Shown here: in pieces, positions 31,963 to 34,440 of the stretch
How the letters are laid out: each line of letters starts with the position of its first letter
Numbering within the stretch: position 1 is the stretch's first letter
Source: DASXAQ01 sp036406615
GTDB lineage: Bacteria > Actinomycetota > UBA4738
NCBI GenBank assembly: GCA_036406615.1
Contig: DASXAQ010000021.1
Coordinates: 1 to 34,440, forward strand
Length of the DNA stretch: 34,440 nt
Reading direction: 5' to 3'
The notes under the pieces: generated by a model
Database searches by the model: none
Told to the model about the DNA's origin: nothing
Seen by the model: only the letters and a program-made list of their open reading frames with translations
Made by a program: the position numbers and the translations under genes

Positions 31963-33669
31963 TCATGGAGCCTGTTCCCAGAGCTCGCGGACGGCCCCAG
32001 GGGCCTCGTCGAAATCGGCCTGGCTGCGCTCGCCGCTGGCGCGCAGCTTCAGGTCGATCGTGCCCGCCTCCAGCCCTCGCTTGCCGACGACCACCTGCAC
32101 GGGGAACCCCATGAGATCGGCGTCGGCGAACTTCACGCCGGCCGTGGCCTGCCGGTCGTCCAGCAGTGCGTCGAGCCCCGCCGCGCGCAGGCCGGCGTAC
32201 ACGCGTTCGGCCGCTTCGACGACCTCCGGCTGGTCCATGTTCGTCGGCACCACGACGGCGTCGAAGGGCGCGACGGCCCTCGGCCACCGCAACCCCGCGT
32301 CGTCGTGGAACTGCTCGGCCACCGCCGCCAGCGTGCGCGAGATGCCGATGCCGTAGCAGCCCATCTGATACGGCTGCTCGGTGCCGTCCTCGTCGACGAA
32401 CGTCGCCTTCAGCGGCTGCGAGTACCGGCTGCCCAGCTGGTACGTGTGCCCCATGACGATCCCGCGCCCGATGCGAAGCGCCCCGCCGTCGTTCGGGCAG
32501 ACGTCGCCCTCTCGGATCTGCACCAAGTCCTCGAAGCGGTCGACGCGGAAGTCGCGCGGCGAATTGGCGCCGGTGACGTGGAAGTCCGGCCGGTTCGCGC
32601 CAGTGACCCAGTTCGAACCGGCGCGGACCATGTGGTCGGCCAGGATCTGCACGTCCTCGCCGAGGCCCTGGGGGCCGACGTAGCCTTTGGCGTAGCCGTG
32701 CGTGGCGAAATCGCCGTCCTCGAAGCGGCGAACCAGCGCGGGGTGGAACAGCTTCGCCAGCTTCTTCTCGCTCACCTCGCGGTCGCCGGGAACCAGGATG
32801 GCCACCGTGCGCCCGCTCGCGTCGAACAACATGCACTTGAGCATCTCCGAGGCCGGACGCCCCAGAACGTCGGCGACCGCATCGATCGTCGCCGCGCCGG
32901 GCGTGTGGATCTCGGTCAGGTCCTCGGCCGGAGCGGCGGCCGGCTCGGGGGCGCGCGGAGTCGCCGCCTCGAGGTCGGCGAGGTAGTCGCCGTGCTCGCA
33001 CGCCACGTACAGGTCTTCGCCCACGTCGGCGGAGGCCAGGAACTCGTGGTTCACATCCCCGCCGATCTGCCCGGCGTCCGCCTCCACCACGACATAGTCC
33101 GCGCCGAGGCGATCGAAGATCCTCCGGTACGCCTCGAGCATCACGTCATAGGACGCGCGCATCCCGTCTTCGTCGCGGTCGAACGAATACGCGTCCTTCA
33201 TCAACAGCTCGCGGACGCGCAACAGGCCGAAGCGCGGACGGATCTCGTCGCGGTACTTCCATCCGATCTGGTACAGGTTGACGGGCAGGTCGCGGTAGCT
33301 CGGCAACTCGGCCGCCACCAACGGCGTGATGACCTCCTCGTGGGTGGGGGTGAGCCCAAGCTCGCGGTCGTGGCGGTCCTTCAGCTTGAACATCTCGTCG
33401 CCGTAGGCCTGCCACCGCCCCGTCACCTTCCACGGCTCGGCCGGCACGACGATCGGCATCCGCAGCTCCTGCGCGCCGGCCGCGTCCATCTCCTCGCGAA
33501 CGATCGCCTCGATCCTGCGCATCGCGCGAAGTCCGAGCGGCAGCGTCGTGTACACGCCCGACATGAGCTTTCGGATGTAGCCGGCCCGCAGCAGCAACCG
33601 GTGCGACGGGACCTCGGCCTCGGCCGGGGCGTCCCGCAGAGTCGGGGCGAACAGCTGGGTGGCGCGCAT
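31963..33669 (-). CDS. proS: Prolyl-tRNA synthetase, bacterial type with editing domain
   Basis: 568 residues, usual for the bacterial class II ProRS with the INS domain. Motif 1 lies around GLRAMRRIEAIVREEMDAAG, motif 2 is YRDEIRPRFGLLRVRELLMK and motif 3 GCYGIGISRTL. Between motifs 2 and 3 (about 225-390) lies the INS editing domain, which removes mischarged alanine. The C-terminal anticodon-binding domain follows (VVPTNMDQPEVVEAAERVYA). ATG at 33669 fits the family. A TATCCT -10 ends 9 bases before it and no Shine-Dalgarno is present, so the mRNA is nearly leaderless. Confidence 0.96.
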   Translation of the reverse strand: MRATQLFAPTLRDAPAEAEVPSHRLLLRAGYIRKLMSGVYTTLPLGLRAMRRIEAIVREEMDAAGAQELRMPIVVPAEPWKVTGRWQAYGDEMFKLKDRHDRELGLTPTHEEVITPLVAAELPSYRDLPVNLYQIGWKYRDEIRPRFGLLRVRELLMKDAYSFDRDEDGMRASYDVMLEAYRRIFDRLGADYVVVEADAGQIGGDVNHEFLASADVGEDLYVACEHGDYLADLEAATPRAPEPAAAPAEDLTEIHTPGAATIDAVADVLGRPASEMLKCMLFDASGRTVAILVPGDREVSEKKLAKLFHPALVRRFEDGDFATHGYAKGYVGPQGLGEDVQILADHMVRAGSNWVTGANRPDFHVTGANSPRDFRVDRFEDLVQIREGDVCPNDGGALRIGRGIVMGHTYQLGSRYSQPLKATFVDEDGTEQPYQMGCYGIGISRTLAAVAEQFHDDAGLRWPRAVAPFDAVVVPTNMDQPEVVEAAERVYAGLRAAGLDALLDDRQATAGVKFADADLMGFPVQVVVGKRGLEAGTIDLKLRASGERSQADFDEAPGAVRELWEQAP

Positions 33670-33678
33670 GGCGCCCCG

Positions 33679-33684
33679 AGGATA
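33679..33684 (-). promoter_or_regulatory. -10 element (TATCCT) for proS
   Basis: On the minus strand GTATCCTCGGGGCGCC directly precedes the ATG, leaving 9 bases, enough for a 5' leader of only about 2-3 bases. Confidence 0.45.
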
Positions 33685-33735
33685 CGGGATCGAAGCTCGC
33701 CGACCGGCGCGCGGCCTGGCCGCCGGCGTCTGGGC

Positions 33736-34440
33736 CTACGAGTCGCAGCGCTCGTAGATCAGCCCGTTGCTGCCGCTGCCGTCAGACCAGCTCCCAACGG
33801 CCCAGACGTGCCCCGTCGGGAGCGCGTCCGCCGCGGAGAGGTAGGCCGACTGGTGCGAGTTGGCGATCGGCACGAAGCTCCAGCTGGCACCGTTCCAGTT
33901 CCACGACTCCGGCAGCTCATCGGTGGACCCCGGGGCTCCCAGTTCCTCGGTGCCGACCATCCAGACGTCCGTCGAGTCGGCCGCGGCCAGGCCCGACACG
34001 GTCTCGAAGTCCCCCGCATGCGGCACCGGAACACGGCTCCAGTCGGAGCCGTCCCAGTGCTCTGCGACGGGCAATGCTCGGGTCTGGGTGCCGGCCAGCC
34101 GGGCTCCGGCCATCCATGCGTCGGTCGGCGACAACGCCTCGATCGAGCCCGGATCCGGATTCGACGGCTGGTCGCGGGGATCCGTTCGGGTGAGGGTCCA
34201 CGTCGTCCCGTCCCACCGCTCCACGAAGGGCTTGTGGTTGCGATCGAACAACAGGACCGAAACGTCGTCGGGGCCGGAGGCGGCGACTCGATACGCGGTC
34301 GAGACCTTCCCGCCGGGGACCGCGACCTTCGTCCAGCTGGTTCCGTCCCAGTGATCCACGTCGGGATGGACGTCGCGAAGGCGACCCTCGAGGTGGTGCT
34401 CCCCCACGGCCCAGGCGTCATCCGGCGCGATCGCCGCGAC
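33736..34440 (-). CDS. WDG-repeat (beta-propeller-like) protein, 5' end beyond right edge
   Basis: The last 235 codons of a gene that enters from the right edge in frame. It is built of degenerate units of about 50 residues, each with a D-(A/V)-W-x-(V/A)-G strand (DAWAVG, DAWMAG, DVWMVG, HVWAVG) followed by a W-(D/N)-G-(T/S/A)-x-W strand (WDGTSW, WDGTTW, WDGSDW, WNGASW). This is the pattern of repeated propeller blades in exported actinobacterial proteins. Function is unknown, with binding or a surface role likely; the N-terminus, and so any signal peptide, is not visible. It ends 67 bases before the proS start. Confidence 0.8.
   Translation of the reverse strand, partial: VAAIAPDDAWAVGEHHLEGRLRDVHPDVDHWDGTSWTKVAVPGGKVSTAYRVAASGPDDVSVLLFDRNHKPFVERWDGTTWTLTRTDPRDQPSNPDPGSIEALSPTDAWMAGARLAGTQTRALPVAEHWDGSDWSRVPVPHAGDFETVSGLAAADSTDVWMVGTEELGAPGSTDELPESWNWNGASWSFVPIANSHQSAYLSAADALPTGHVWAVGSWSDGSGSNGLIYERCDS

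Noticed and set aside
1..34440. CRISPR arrays, transposases, phage genes, tRNA or rRNA genes, defence islands
   Set aside because: No regularly spaced repeats, no transposase-like or integrase-like frames, and no rRNA/tRNA signatures were seen on either strand.

Overview
The window is high-GC bacterial chromosome, about 34 kb, with very dense coding. GTG and TTG starts, 4-base GTGA/ATGA gene overlaps, TANNNT-type -10 elements and the gene order point to Actinomycetota, probably a lineage outside the well-studied Streptomyces/Mycobacterium groups. The gene orders proS-rimP-nusA-rnpM-infB-ylxP-rbfA-nrnA-truB-ribF, rpsO-pnp-M16 protease-dapB and dapA-rnj-ftsK-rodZ-pgsA-cinA-thpR are characteristic. 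This is an inference from gene order and composition; no rRNA or other taxonomic marker lies in the window.

Layout from right to left, which is the direction of most transcription. 34440-33736 is the 3' part of a WDG-repeat (beta-propeller-like) protein. 33669-23847 is the translation and RNA-maturation block: proS, a 91-aa unknown, rimP, nusA, rnpM, infB, ylxP, rbfA, nrnA, truB and ribF, with an internal promoter and an apparent attenuator just before rimP. 23801-22572 is a CapA-type phosphoesterase-like protein. It converges with a plus-strand lipoprotein alpha/beta-hydrolase (20556-22562) that is transcribed divergently from rpsO. 20491-14690 holds rpsO, its terminator, a structured pnp leader, pnp, an M16 zinc protease, dapB and a PIG-L deacetylase. 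12111-14676 is a plus-strand group: PduO-type cobalamin adenosyltransferase, EthD-domain protein, HisN-like phosphatase and LysE-type transporter, plus a small minus-strand ORF. 11939-3611 holds dapA, RNase J, ftsK, rodZ, pgsA, cinA and thpR. 3445-1 holds two large secreted proteins; the first gene is unknown to me and the second runs off the left edge.

Functionally the core genes link translation initiation and 30S assembly (rimP, nusA, infB, rbfA, rpsO), RNA decay (pnp, rnj, nrnA), lysine/diaminopimelate synthesis (dapA, dapB), division and shape (ftsK, rodZ) and phospholipid synthesis (pgsA). I see no phage, transposon, CRISPR or defence system.

The unexpected signals are non-coding. First, a probable plus-strand small RNA lies between ftsK and rodZ, with a GNRA hairpin and a UUCG-capped terminator. 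Second, the rimP leader can form mutually exclusive terminator and antiterminator hairpins. Third, a nested stem in the pnp leader captures its Shine-Dalgarno. Fourth, two genes appear to start at CTG, each with a good Shine-Dalgarno. Fifth, several genes look leaderless, with the -10 element only 6-9 bases from the start codon.
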